Source: Congeria kusceri
Taxonomy: Eukaryota; Mollusca; Bivalvia; Myida; Dreissenidae
Direction: 5' to 3'
NCBI GenBank assembly: GCA_027627225.1
Contig: CM051029.1
Location: 23,269,851-23,333,850, forward strand
DNA: 64,000 nucleotides
A model generated the notes under the pieces. The model was not told the origin of the DNA. It saw nothing but the letters and a program-made list of their open reading frames with translations, and did not search any database. Made by a program: the position numbers and the translations under genes. The first letter of the stretch is position 1. Every line of letters begins with the position of its first letter. Of this stretch, positions 12,467-24,542 are shown piece by piece.

Positions 12467-12563
12467 TATGATGACCAGCTCTGACTGGTCTGGGTGGAAG
12501 ACGATGCAGGCCCCACCACCCACGTGCTTCCTGAACTCCTGGTGGGAGGACTCATCCTGGCAG
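12467..12563 (-). CDS. Fmr1: Fmr1 coding exon 6: KH0 core
   Basis: The 97-nt exon has acceptor atggttacag and donor ATA|gtgagt. Completing an Ile codon, it encodes CQDESSHQEFRKHVGGGA followed by CIVFHPDQSELVII. Human FMRP has CAKEAAHKDFKKAVGAFSV then TYDPENYQLVIL. It is one codon longer than I expect for the human exon. Outgoing phase is 0. The donor GT is the first base of a 5.2-kb, 34-bp tandem array: there is no spacer between the exon and the repeat. Confidence 0.95.
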
Positions 12564-12567
12564 CTGT

Positions 12568-13140
12568 AACCATACACAAGTCAGTATCACAGGGACACAG
12601 CATTGCAAAACATTCCCAGAATATACACAAAATTATAATTTATGCAAAACTTTGCAATGCATCTAATAGATTTTGTAATGTTATGTGTGATCCACAATAG
12701 TCATTGCACACTTCTCAGGTTGTTTATACATTTTTTGCTTCACAGGTAAGGTAGGATCTAGGAACAGAAAAGGTACAGGGTGCTGCTCAGCAGAGCTGGG
12801 GGGAAATTAGGAATAATCTTTTACATCACTTTATAATGTGAATATTCAGTGGTTTTATAGATGTTCTGCTTCAAACTAAGGTTTATAAACAATATCTTGT
12901 CATTTAAAACTAAATAAGAGCAAAACGACGTTGAATGTCATATTCAAAGTTGGTGTGTAGACCTGCGCAAAGGCGACCCAAAAAGGAGGAGGGTGCAGCA
13001 CCCGGCCATTTGGCTCTGAACATTACCCACAAAGGCCACACACAGGTCACAGAGAGCAGTTACAACATAGGTACACAGATTTGTTAAATGTGCGACAATG
13101 GATATATTTTACACTTCTGGGAGAATCAAGAACCAAGTAC
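12568..13140 (-). other. Fmr1 intron 5
   Basis: The shortest intron of the gene in this window (581 bp including splice sites), bounded by AT|gtgagt and gttacag. No repeat or gene recognised inside. Confidence 0.8.
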
Positions 13141-13144
13141 TCAC

Positions 13145-13210
13145 ATTTCTTGGAGTTCTGAAGGAATGGATATCACATGCTTGAAGAATGTATCTTTGTT
13201 TAAAGGGCAC
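13145..13210 (-). CDS. Fmr1: Fmr1 coding exon 5: start of KH0
   Basis: The 66-nt exon has acceptor tgtttacag and donor GAAAT|gtgagt. With the CT carried from exon 4 it reads L, then CPLNKDTFFKHVISIPSELQE, and passes on AT. The human equivalent contains TKDTFHKIKLDVPEDLRQM. The KDTF motif and the acidic-Leu-x-x tail that leads into KH0 are conserved. Phases agree with both neighbours. Intron 5 downstream is short (581 bp). Confidence 0.93.
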
Positions 13211-13337
13211 CTGTAAACATAGAAAAAACAAACGTAATTCTAAGAAAACAAAGGGCAGTAACTCCATAAAAAGCGCACAAACAATGGTGGTTCTATTTTC
13301 TATACTTCCTCTCAATGCCCTTTATAAACAAAATAAA

Positions 13338-14060
13338 ACAAGAGCACTGCCTACGGGTGCTGGAAGCTCGACTTTCCCGTATTTGATAGTATTCTGGCCT
13401 TTTTGTTAATAGAACAGGTTCTTCACTGTGATAAAGTGTACTGAATTTCAAGTCAATCCTTCTTCCAGATATTGAGAAATTTGACCTAAAGCTAAAGTTC
13501 TAAGTGAAAAAAGGGCAATAAATCCACCAAAATCCTTGATATAGTTACCTCATCTTGTCAACAGACTGCGTTCATAACTGTCATCAAGTATTTTGAGTTT
13601 CAAATCAATACATCTTATAGTTATTGTGAAATTTGACCTAGAGCAAAAATTATAAGCTGGAAAAAGTGCAATAACTCCAACAAAATCCTTGAAAGAATTA
13701 CCTCCTCATATCTGCAGAATGGTGTTAGCACCATAAACAAGTATCTTGAGTTTTAATTTAATGATATTGATAGTTATTGAGAAATGTTATATTTAAAAAG
13801 ATGTCAAAATATTCTAAGTTTAAGTCCAAACAAGGGCAGATAACTGGAAATACAAATCAAAGGGTTACCTGCCTTGTTGTAATGAATTACTCTTTTGATA
13901 GAGGACAAGTATTGAAAGTTGCAAATGGACACCTTTCATAGTTTTTGAGAAAAGGACAAAAACCAAGTTAACCAAAAAACTAAACTAACGCAGACGCTTA
14001 CGCAGACGACAGAGCAACAACAATAACTCGACTATTTTTCTTTGAAAAATTGAGCTAAAA
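13338..14060 (+). mobile_element. Hairpin-ended element, family C, in intron 4
   Basis: Starts ACAAGAGCACTGCCTACGGG, contains diverged units of about 170 bp (phrases AAGGGCAATAAATCCACC and TTATTGAGAAAT), then CAGACGCTTACGCAGACGAC, and ends in a decayed hairpin (ACTCGACTATTTTT ... GAAAAATTGAGCT) plus AAAA. It sits about 130 bp upstream of the exon 5 acceptor. Confidence 0.65.
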
Positions 14061-14372
14061 AGGAAAATAATTCCATTAATTCCACAGTTAAATACGGGTA
14101 TGTAATTTACATATCTCCATATATTATCGCGAGATCTGATACCTCAAAATACCAGTACACCAGTATATTTGTACAGACTCTGTAAACAAGCACGTGACTT
14201 TTTCACCAAAATGGACAACAACTCTGGGGTGGGCATGATTGGTCAAGATTAAAATTGTGCACCTATTAACAAGTTGGCATATTTATTTAAAGATCTTAAC
14301 ATTAGAAAATAATGGTTATTGAAGAATCCTTGGACAGTCTTTTTGAGGCAATGTCATTCCCGCCTGCCTGCC

Positions 14373-15033
14373 AATGTGTTTGGGTTCTACTCACAAAGGG
14401 TTGACATGTGTTTGGCTTCTACTAAAAAAGGGTTGACATGTGTTTGAGTTCTACTCACAGAGACTTGACATGTGTTTGAGTTCTACTCACATAGGGTTGA
14501 CATGTGTTTGAGTTCTACTCACATAGGGTTGACATGTGTTTGAGTTCTACTCACAGAGGGTTGACATGTGTTCGAGTTCTACTCACATAGGGTTGACATG
14601 TGTTCGAGTTCTACTCACAGAGGGTTGACATGTGTTTGAGTTCTACTCACAGAGGGTTGCCATGTGTTTGAGTTCTACTCACAGATGGTTGACATGTGTT
14701 TGAGTTCTACTCACATAGGGTTGACGTGTTCGAGTTCTACTCACAGAGGGTTGACATGTGTTCGAGTTCTACTCACAGAGGGTTGACATGTGTTCGAGTT
14801 CTACTCACAGAGGGTTGACATGTGTTCGAGTTCTACTCACAGAGGGTTGACATGTGTTAAGTTCTACTCACAGAGGGTTGACATGTGTTGAGTTCTACTC
14901 ACAGAGGGTTGACATGTGTTCAAGCTCTACTCACAGAGGGTTGATATGTGTTTGAGTTCTACTTACAGAGGGTTGACATGTGCTGAGTTCTACTCACAGA
15001 GGGTTGACATGTGTTGAGTTCTACACACAAAGG
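14373..15033 (-). repeat. 32-bp splice-junction minisatellite of Fmr1 intron 4, distal segment
   Basis: About 21 units. In Fmr1 sense the unit is TGTCAACCCTCTGTGAGTAG followed by about 12 bases (ARYTCAAACACA). The first 12 bases equal the last 12 bases of exon 4 and the next 8 are its donor. Most units here keep an intact GTGAGT. Interrupted on the right by a transposon. Confidence 0.95.
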
Positions 15034-16306
15034 CAGGGCTCTCGCTGCCTATCGCAATTGTCGCCAAATGTGAAAGTTTTTGAAAAGTGGAGACAAGATT
15101 TTTCATTTTGCGAAAACTAGTGGCGAAAACGTATTTTTATAAATTTTTGGTAAACAAATGGCATAAGCGACTCGACATAAATAGACCGAAAGCATGTGCC
15201 TCTGTGTGCGCATCACAGATATGTTACTAGCACATGCATTCCCTAGCTGCAGTCAGTCACCGTGTAGCTCCGCCCCCCAGGCGGAGTTTTATCGCTCAGA
15301 AAAATCTTTATTACCCAATTAAAACGCAGTGTTTTTTACACTTGCCAATAACATGAATGATTTACCAATAGGCGTGAAATACATGTATGCACACGAGTAA
15401 GTGTAAACTGGCGTCCCTTCAAAGCGAGTGCGGCTCTTCCCGATCATTAAAAGGTAAACACAATTTACTTACGCGTTTTCGTTGTTCATCATATCCAAAT
15501 TGAGTTTAATTCCTAAACAAGGCACTGTTTTAAATTACTTTTCTGTAAAATTTGGTAGAATATGGTTTCAAATCCGATTACAACGACTTTGAATTTTCAC
15601 ATAACACATTCTTATATCCAAAATCTCGTAAACACATTTTTGTATGTCATGTAAAACCTTTGTTGTGCTAGAAAAGCGAGTGAAAGTTATGTAGACACAA
15701 ACAACATCACGTTCTATGCATGGAAAGCGTGCGTGTATCGGCCATGTGCTTGTACTAAATATAGACGTATGCTCTGCGAATAAATACGTTGTAGTGAAAG
15801 AACGTTTAAATCGTTTGTTCAGATTAGGCAACATGGCTTAATGATCAGTATTGACTGTTGTAACCGATGGAGTGTGCTTTGTGTCAACACTGTGTGATAC
15901 TAGATAATTGATAAGGCGATTAACAAGTATGGATTCATTTCTTTCATGGTACCTGCACATTCATAAACATGCTTCAAATGTTGCAAGACATGTACTTCAC
16001 TGTACTTCATAACATGTATGTTCTGAACATGCTATGTTAGGTTTACAGTTTTAGGACCATGTGCATCTATGCATGTATGTGTTTTGTGCTATTGGAAATA
16101 AAATTAAATAATAAAACATCTTGTCAGCATTTTTTGCTACATATGTTATGTAGAGTACCAGAGAGATGCCTTACTGACTGAACAGAATATGGATTAAGAA
16201 TGGCTACAAATGGCTACAAATTGGCTCTTTTTTTTTTAAAATGGTGACCGATTTTTAAAAATGGCAAAAATAGTGGTGAAAGATTTTTTTTCCAGCGAGA
16301 GCCCTG
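15034..16306. mobile_element. hAT-like non-autonomous element inserted in the intron 4 minisatellite
   Basis: A perfect 14-bp TIR, CAGGGCTCTCGCTG, opens the element, and its reverse complement CAGCGAGAGCCCTG closes it. Both flanks are the 32-bp array, so it landed in an existing array. The immediate flanks (AAAGG / AATGG) give no clean 8-bp duplication. The inside has no transposase. About 500 bp of its centre (15256-15830) is shared with other elements at 30.2, 45.1 and 47.3 kb. Confidence 0.8.
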
Positions 16307-18356
16307 AATGGATTGACATGTTTTGAGCTCTACACACAGAGGGTTGACATGTGTTTGAGCTCTACTCAGAGGGTTGACAGGTTTTGAGCTATACTCATAG
16401 TGTTGACATCTGTTTGAGCTATACTCACAGAGGGTTGACAAGTGTTTGAGCTCTACTCATCGAGTGTTGACATGTGTTTAAGCTCTACTCACAGAGGGTT
16501 GACATGTGTTTGAGCTCTACTCATAGAGTGTTGACATGTGTTTGAGCTCTACTCACAGAGGGTTGACATGTGTTTGAGCCTGCTCACAGAGGGTTGCAAC
16601 ACGTGTTCGAGTTCTATGGTTGACATGTGTTGAGTTCTACTCACAGAGGGTTGACATGTGTACAAGTTCTACTCACAGAGGGTTGACATGTGCTTGAGCT
16701 CTACTCACAGAGGGTTGACATGTGTTTAAGCTCTACTCACAGAGGGTTGACATGTGTTCGAGTTCTACTCACAGAGGGTTGACATGTATACAAGTTCTAC
16801 TCACACAGGGTTGACATGTGTTTGAGCTCTACTCACAGAGGGTTGACATGTGTTTGAGCTCTACTCACAGAGGGTTGACATGTTTTGAGCTATACTCATA
16901 GAGTGTTGACGTGTTTGAGCTATACTCACAGAGGGTTGACATGTGTTTGAGCTATACTCACAGAGGGTTGACATGTGTTTGAGCTCTACTCATAGAGTGT
17001 TGACATGTGTTTGAGCTCTACTCACAGAGGGTTGACATGTGTTTGAGCTCTACTCATAGAGTGTTGACATGTTTTTGAGCTCTACTCACAGAGGGTTGAC
17101 ATGTGTTTGAGCTCTACTCATATAGTGTTGACAAGTTTTGAGCTATACTCACATAGTGTTGATATGTGTTTGAGCTCTACTCATAGAGTGTTAACATGTG
17201 CTTGAGCTATACTCACAGAGGGTTGACATGTGTTTGAGCTCTACTCATAGAGTGTTGACATGTGTTTGAGCTATACTCACAGAGGGTTGACATGTGTTTG
17301 AGCTCTACTCATAGAGAATTGACATGTGTTTGAGCTATACTCACAGAGGGTTGACATGTGTTTGAGCTCTACTCATAGAGTGTTGACATGTGTTTGAGCT
17401 CTACTCAGACGGTTGACGTGTTTGAGCTCTACTTATGAGTGTTGACATGTGTTTGAGTGTTGACATGTGTTTGAGCTGTACTCATAGAGTGTTGACATGT
17501 GTTTGAGCTATACTCACAGAGGGTTGACATGTGTTTGAGCTATACTCACAGAGGGTTGACATGTGTTTGAGCTCTACTCATAGTGTTGACATGCGTTTGA
17601 GAAATACTCACAGAGGGTTGACATGTGTTTGAGTTCTACTCACAGAGGGTTGACATGTGTTTGAGCTCTAATCACAGAGGGTTGACATGTGTTTGAGTTC
17701 TACTCACAGAGGGTTGACATGTGTTTGAGCTCTACTCATAGAGTGTTGACAAGTGTTTGAGCTATACTCACAGAAGGTTGACATGTTTTGAGCTCTACTC
17801 ACATAGTGTTGATATGTGTTTGAGCTCTACTCATATAGTGTTGACATGTGTTTTGAGTTCTACTCACAGAGGGTTGACATGTGTTTGAGCTATACTCACA
17901 GAGGGTTGGCATGTGTTTTGAGTTCTACTCACAGAGGGTTGACATGTGTTTGAGTTCTACTCACAGAGGGTTGACAGGTGTTTGAGTTCTACTCACATAG
18001 GGTTGACATGTGTTTGAGTTCTACTCACATAGGGTTTACATTTGTTTGAGTTCTACTCACAGAGGGTTGACATGTGTTTGAGTTCTACTCACAGAGGGTT
18101 GACATGTGTACAAGTTCTACTCACAGAGGGTTGACATGTGTTTGAGCTATACTCACAGAGGGTTGACATGTGTTTGAGCTCTACTCACAGAGGGTTGACA
18201 TGTGTACAAATTCTACTCACAGAGGGTTGACATGTGTACAAATTCTACTCACAGAGGGTGACATGTGTCCAAATTCTAATCAGAGGGTTGACATGTGTAC
18301 ATGTTCTACTCACAGAGGGTTGACATGCGTTTGAGCTCTACTCACAGAGGGTTGAC
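16307..18356 (-). repeat. 32-bp splice-junction minisatellite of Fmr1 intron 4, proximal segment reaching into exon 4
   Basis: About 65 units run without a break into exon 4: the unit nearest the gene is the real exon 4 end and donor (18346 is the last exon base). From about 16440 to 17580 units alternate between an intact donor (CCCTCT|GTGAGT) and a form with GT changed to AT (CACTCT|ATGAGT), giving a 64-bp higher-order repeat. From about 17600 to 18350 nearly all units keep GTGAGT. Confidence 0.95.
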
Positions 18357-18500
18357 AGGCCGCAGCCTCTCCAGGGGCACTATGTCGGTGTAGGTCCTGT
18401 CCCAACCCGCGTACTCCACCACAGCAAACTCTCCCCGAAACATCTTGATCTTGGCCATCCACCAGCCCATGGCCTCATCATCCTGTGTCTTTGCCAGCAC
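18346..18500 (-). CDS. Fmr1: Fmr1 coding exon 4: second Agenet/Tudor domain
   Basis: The 155-nt exon runs from acceptor tgttgtccag to donor CCCTCT|gtgagt. It encodes 51 residues plus two bases (CT). Hallmarks of FMRP Tudor 2 are plain: GWWMAKIKMFRGEFAVVEY (human CWWLAKVRMIKGEFYVIEY), then TYTDIVPLERLRPVNP (human TYNEIVTIERLRSVNP). Reading through the donor gives CTG TGA, an immediate stop. The last 12 exon bases, the donor and about 20 intron bases are repeated about 85 times in the intron that follows. Confidence 0.97.
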
Positions 18501-18504
18501 CTGG

Positions 18505-19200
18505 ACAACAGCAGTGGTGAGCAGATATAACATGAACGATAACTGTCAGTGATGAATGCCCATCATGCATTTTCTCATCAGATGCATTTGTTAGCTTAAA
18601 AAAAACATGCATAGAGAAATGTTAAAGATTATTTACAGACATGCTCATTTTATCTGGAGTATTGAATATTTACTGGTGTGCCTGTATGAACTAACAGCTT
18701 TGAACATATCATAGACAGTGCATAGGATACTGATCTTCAGGAATATCCTAGATAAGCATCCTCCCCTGCACCCCTTCTCCATCTGATAAGCCATACAGGA
18801 GTAACCACCATCTGTGATACATGCCTAACTAAGAATACTATCATATTTCCACAATTCTTTTTAACTTCATGATTTGTGGGCCCATATCCACAAAGCTGTT
18901 CTGTAAAAACTTACATATAGCATAGTTTTGTGTTGAGCCACTGATTATTTGTGTTCTACTACATTTGCTTTTGGGGTGAGGAAGTTAAAAAGTGAATATA
19001 CGGTACAAGACTGTAAATGTCTGATAACATTTCCTCATTAAAGGTAACCCAATAATGCAACAGCAAACTACCTGCAATCCCAGTGGGAAACATTGCTACA
19101 GCTGTCAACACCAGTCTGCCTTTTGGCAGAAAATAATGCCAGTACAGCTACGCCTCACTGAACATTTATATGTACAATGGGAAATACACATTCTCCTGTT
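18505..19200. other. Unassigned intron 3 sequence
   Basis: Plain intron sequence upstream of exon 4. No feature recognised. Confidence 0.4.
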
Positions 19201-19204
19201 TAAA

Positions 19205-19376
19205 AGTATGGCTTAACAGTAGCATTGTACAGCAAAGGAGCACCTTAAAAGTAGCATTGTACAGCAAAGGAGCACCTTGACAGTAGCATTGTACAGCAAA
19301 GGAGCACCTTGACAGTAGCATTGTACAGCAAAGGAGCACCTTGACAGTAGCATTGTACAGCAAAGGAGCACCTTGA
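19205..19376. repeat. 32-bp minisatellite, about five units
   Basis: Unit GACAGTAGCATTGTACAGCA followed by AAGGAGCACCTT, nearly identical between copies. It lies about 0.7 kb upstream of Fmr1 exon 4 in intron 3. The minus-strand reading frame across it is a by-product of the repeat. Confidence 0.9.
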
Positions 19377-19554
19377 CAAACTCAAACATTACATTTTATC
19401 AGCTTATCTGCACATGTTTATCATAAACATTATTGAAAAATAAAAAATAAAATCACTTTACAATCATTGTTATTATAAGTACATTTTATAATCAATAGTA
19501 GTTATTTATTAATAGTGACAACATTATGCCATCAACAAGTCTTCATAATTTATA

Positions 19555-20905
19555 CAAGAGCTGTCGGAGGACCGTGCGCTCGACTTTTCTTGTGCTTGTC
19601 CGAGTTACTGGCATTTTTTTTTATAAAACAAGAAATATGGAAATTCCACAAAAACCAAATTTTTCTAACGAAATGCATTAAAGTCAGCACATCAATAAAA
19701 AATTTTTGTAAAAGTAACCTTGACCTTGACCCCACCCACCACATATGCAATCCCAAGCGAGGTCTCGATATAAGGTATCTGTGTATTAAGTTTCATTAAA
19801 ATATCTCAATGCATTCTCAAGTTATTGATCGGAAACCGTTTTTCTATTTTTAGTAATAGTGACCTTGACCCCATCCACCCCATAAACAATCCCAAGCGAG
19901 GTCTTGATATAATGTATCTATGTATAGTTTCTTTAAAATATCTCAATGCATTCTCAAGTTATTGAGCAGAAACCTTTTTTCTATTAAAGTAACTAATAAC
20001 AGTGACCTTGACCTTAACCCTATATGCAATCCCAAGTGAGGTCTCGATAAAAGGTATGTATGCATTAAGTTTCATTAAAATATTTCAATGCGTTCTCAAG
20101 TTTTTGAGCTGAAACCGTTTTTCTATTTTTAGTAACAGTGACCTTGACCCCACCCACCCCATATGCAATCCCAAGTGAGGTCTTGATATAAGGTATGTAT
20201 CTATTAAGTTTTATTAAAATATCTCAATTTGTTCTCAAGTTATTAATCGGAAACTGTTTTTCTAATTTTAGTAACAGTGACCTTGACACCGCACACCCCA
20301 TATGCAATCCCTAGCGAGGTCTCGCAATAAGGTATCTATTTTGCAGTTTCATTACAATTGCTTAATCCGTTCTAGAGTTAGAGAGTGGAAACGAAAAGTC
20401 AAGAAACTAGCTTACCGAAAAACTTTAATCTGTCCATATAGCTTCTATGTAAAATCTTTAAGTGTAAAAAGGCCCATAATTTTGAAAACTTTCAAACTGG
20501 AGTTATCAAAATTGGCCTATGAGTTCAATTTAATATAGGGAATAAGTGTTCCATGTTTGAATGAAATGATTTAAGCAATTCCTGAGAAACCAGCTTACCA
20601 AAAAACTTTAACCTGTCATTAAAGCTTATGTAAACTTTTTAAGTGTAAAAAGGCTCATAATTTTAACAAATTTTTATGTAAACTTTCTAAGTGTAAAAAG
20701 GCTCATAATTTTAACAAATGTCATACTAGAAATACCAAACTTGGTCTATAGGTTCATTTTAGTGTGGGGAATAAATGTTTTAAGTTTGAATGAAATCCCT
20801 CAAGCCATTCCTGAGAAACTAGCTTACCGAAGAACTTTAACCTAGCTCGGACGCCGACGCCGGGGTGAGTAGAATAGCTTGCCTTTTCTTCGAAAAGTCG
20901 AGCTA
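19555..20905 (+). mobile_element. Family C element carrying a nested family A element
   Basis: Starts ACAAGAGCTGTCGGAGGACC with GTGCGCTCGACTTTTC following, and ends in the hairpin AGCTTGCCTTTTCTTCGAAA AGTCGAGCT plus AAAAA near 20875-20907. At about 19625 a family A start (ACAAGAAATATGGAAATTCC) interrupts it, followed by five to six family A units of about 140 bp up to about 20400. Confidence 0.65.
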
Positions 20906-21719
20906 AAAACGAAATTGTGCCTATTGCTCCAACACATATCTGGCTGTAGTAATAGGCAGCACAGAAGTGGAGTAGCACCTCTAAGGGAGAGCTACCTAGC
21001 TCCTAGGGCAGCTGTGTTGGCTGCTGGGTCTGCTAGGATACTCTCTATCTACCTGTCTGCAGTACACACTGTGCTAAGACTGTAAGATGTACCTCATGAT
21101 ATCAGCATCCAGTGGCAGGAATGACACATATGTTTGGAATTTCAACAATGTCTAGGAGATCAGTTGAAATTACAATATGTATACTATAGATACAAATGTA
21201 CAATATGTTTGTCTGGAATTTACAGATTTGCAAATATTGTGTGATGCTGATTATATTTTACATTAGTGACTGTTAACTGAAAAAACACAATGCTTATACG
21301 AACACACATGTAATCAGTTGTTGTTTTTATTAAATGGGGTTTTAAAGGTTATTTTTGCCAAATGGTTATAAACCTGCACATTTAGATAAAAATAATTTTG
21401 CTACAAAGATCTGTAAGTTTGTAAAAATTTTGCTAAAGACAATCATCAGCCATGTTCAGTCTTTGTTTTGACATTCGGAGAAAATTTTAGTTCAACATAA
21501 AAATAATTAGGAAAACCAAAAACATGTATTAAATCAACAGTAATCTAGAGCATATAGGTCATATCGTGAAACAGAACCCTGTACATATGGAATGCATAAA
21601 CGCTCACACAGCATTGAAATTCTTACTGACTTTAAAACATTTAATTACACATAAGGGTTCATTAGAACATGTGACGAATATGTAAATAAATAAATAACAA
21701 TTTTGTATGTACAGAGTTA
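20906..21719. other. Unassigned intron 3 sequence
   Basis: AT-rich intron. A short sequence AAATAAATAACAATTTTGTA near 21684 recurs on the far side of the adjoining hAT element (23606). Confidence 0.4.
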
Positions 21720-23586
21720 CAGGGCGTCCACTGATTTCCCATCACAAAATATAGGAATTACTTCAAAATATAAGAATTTTAATGGCCAAAAATAGGAAAT
21801 TATAGGATTAGAAATAACAAGCCAACCTAGGTTTACCCTCCTCCTCTATTCAACTACACCATTATTGTATTTATTATTAACTAGAAAATAACGAGATATT
21901 GCCCTGTGTCTGATTCATAAGGAATCTTCGCAAAATGGTGTTTAGCCACTTGGTCATTCTGCTATACAATAATTGTGTCAATAGCAGTTCACTCTGAAAA
22001 TTCTGTCAAGAAGTCTTTAAACACAGCTATCACAGACAGCAAGAACAGAATCTTTAATTTCATATCTGAACAACATTTCTGAAGCTTGAGTTGGTCACTT
22101 CTGGGGACAGTTCTTGGATCTTTCTCAAGGTGTGTCACAAAATGCCTGGCCATTGATCAATGAAGCGCTGCAAGGCTGGACCCTATGCTGAGCCAGCAAA
22201 CTTGTGAGTGCTTAATGAACAACTCATCTTGGAGGCTGAGATCCACTTGCACGTGTTTGTAGTAATCTTGTTGACTAGCTGACACCTTGAACAGACTTAA
22301 CAAATTTAGGGCAAAATCCACATCTTGGCCATGATCACGAATCCCTCTCAAAATACATTGTACATTTTGTGATGAGTGCACATGTCAGTGTCTATAAAAC
22401 CATGCCAGTCTGGATATGCATCTTTTAATATGCACTTGATAACTCCCTGTATATGGTCTTGTTGATATTTGGACCCTCACTCCCCACAGCTGCCAACATG
22501 TCTAGTGGGAATCCATCCTCCTGTAAGGCTGCGAAAACACTTCAATAACTGTTTTGCCATCTACATGAATGAAAAACAAGGATTTGTAATACCTACACTA
22601 GACGTCATTATGTGTTGGTGACCTGTACCTAATATGTCCATCTGAGCTTGTGTGGTCTCATCATACTGTAGTGAAAAGTAACTTTGAGAGTTCTTTACAT
22701 CATACAAAAGAGTTTTGGAAAAAGCTGGATAGCATGTATGATAGCTTTATTCTTCCAACACTAAAGCTCTCAGCTATTTTGCACTTGAACATAGCTTTGC
22801 ATGTCCAGAAATGCCGTCACTAGAACTAAAACTTATAATAATAATATCGGATGTTGCACATTTACTGCCCAAACAATCAATGCAGTCATAACATCTTCAC
22901 CTGGAACAGTGTATGTCAGCGTTGATCCTTCTCTTTGTTGGCTTGTGGATTGTCCTTGTTCCTTGGAAGAGCCTGGTTCAGCTGATGTAACTGTTACCCT
23001 TGGTTTACACAACAACTTTGTTTGTGAGGCTGCAAGACCAGACTGGCAGAGTTTCTTGTGCTGATTTAATTTGGAATGTTGAATGTTGCTTAACACCACT
23101 GTCGTCACATTTGACTTCAGTTTTATACATTGATGATTACATATCTTGCAAAATACTCAGAACTGCATCGAACACACCATTCTTTGAGTTTCACACCATG
23201 TGCATCTAGTTCATCAAGGCAACATTCAATGAATTTTTTTTCACTTGCCATTTTAATTCACTTGTACGTCTTATTACTACGCAATTTAAGTTGTAAAGAA
23301 AGTATTTTAAAACATTACATCTTTAGAATGGAGCTATATCTTAGATGAAAACAAACTCTGGCTGGGCTGTGCAGGGTTGCCAAACCTTTAATAATGTTTC
23401 TTTTGAAGGATTAACACATTTTGTCATTTAAAAGGTACTCGGAACACAATAAATACTTTGCTTCAAAATGCTACTTTCTTAGCTTACCCATTCTAACTTT
23501 TCCCACAAATATAGGAATTTGGGCAATATAGGAAAATATAGGACAATGGTCAAAATATAGGAAAATATAGGAGAGTGGACACCCTG
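21720..23586 (-). mobile_element. hAT element relic with TIRs
   Basis: The left end is CAGGGCGTCCACTGATTTCC and the right end, inverted, is CAGGGTGTCCACTCTCCTAT: a TIR of CAGGGYGTCCACT. Both ends carry TATAGGAAAA-type subterminal repeats. GAGTTA lies at both flanks, suggesting a partly preserved target duplication. The 1.87-kb interior holds broken transposase fragments on the minus strand. Confidence 0.8.
22157..23108 (-). pseudogene. hAT transposase remnants
   Basis: The minus strand at 22157-22381 encodes DELFIKHSQVCWLSIGSSLA, close to the hAT-type motif H-S-x-V-R-W-L-S-x-G-x-A-L found in the RNase H-like core region. At 22833-23108 the minus strand encodes an N-terminal-like part with EPGSSKEQGQSTSQQ and then EDVMTALIVWAVNVQHPILL, resembling the A-E-x-x-W-x-L-x-V-x-x-x-H-Y-S stretch of the same family. 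The pieces lie in different frames with stops between them. Assignment is from remembered family motifs. Confidence 0.6.
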
Positions 23587-24542
23587 GAGTTATTTCTAGC
23601 TTAAAATAAATAACAATTGTGTATGTATAGTTATTTTCTAGCTTATTGCTAATTGCATAGAAAAAGATTGTCGAGGGGCATTACAGTCTTATTTGATAAA
23701 CATCATGTTTACTAATGTGTCCTGAATTTGAAGAAAATAGTTTTCAACTTACAAGAAAACAATCAAATAAGCAAATTCCAATTGATTTACTTATTTAAAA
23801 CGAAAGTAATATGTCTATAAATAGTCATCAAAAATTGAACTTTATACTGTAGGTCGTAATGCAGACTATACTACCAAGATTATGAGGCGCGTCGCGACAA
23901 AACCGGCCTTAATGACATTAATGATGTTTGTGGAAAAACCCGTTTAAAGTGACGTCATTGTCTAAAATTAGTTAAATATAATTTATTTTGAATTTTGAAG
24001 TGGCAATATGGATAATGATATGATGGTAAGCATTTGTTTGTTCAATTTATTAATATTATAGAAGTTTTCGGTTAAATTTGAATAATGTTTGTGACCATAA
24101 AATGAACACTATGAAACTGAAAGTAAACAGTCGCTGAATTATTGATTTAGTTCTAATGCAGTAGTATTTTGCTATCACTGTTTACACTGTCAAATTCAAA
24201 ATGATTGATTGAAATATGTTGATATATTAAGTCCACTGTTTGCTACTGTAGATATACATTTCAATTTATGTTATTTTCTTTAAAAATGTAGATTTCCAGA
24301 TTGCATTGGAAAAAAAAATGTCAATTTCAGAAATCGTATTTTTGTTTAGATTCAATAATAATTATCGCATCGATCTAGTTATATGTTATATTTACTACTT
24401 AGAAAGTGCAATGTGCCTAAAATACATGTTTCAGAACGGAGTTAAAAATACATTTGACACATCAAATGTGTCAATTAATTAACCATTGTCCTTTCGCTGA
24501 CTAATATTAAATATGATGTTTGCAAACATGTAAATAACATGT

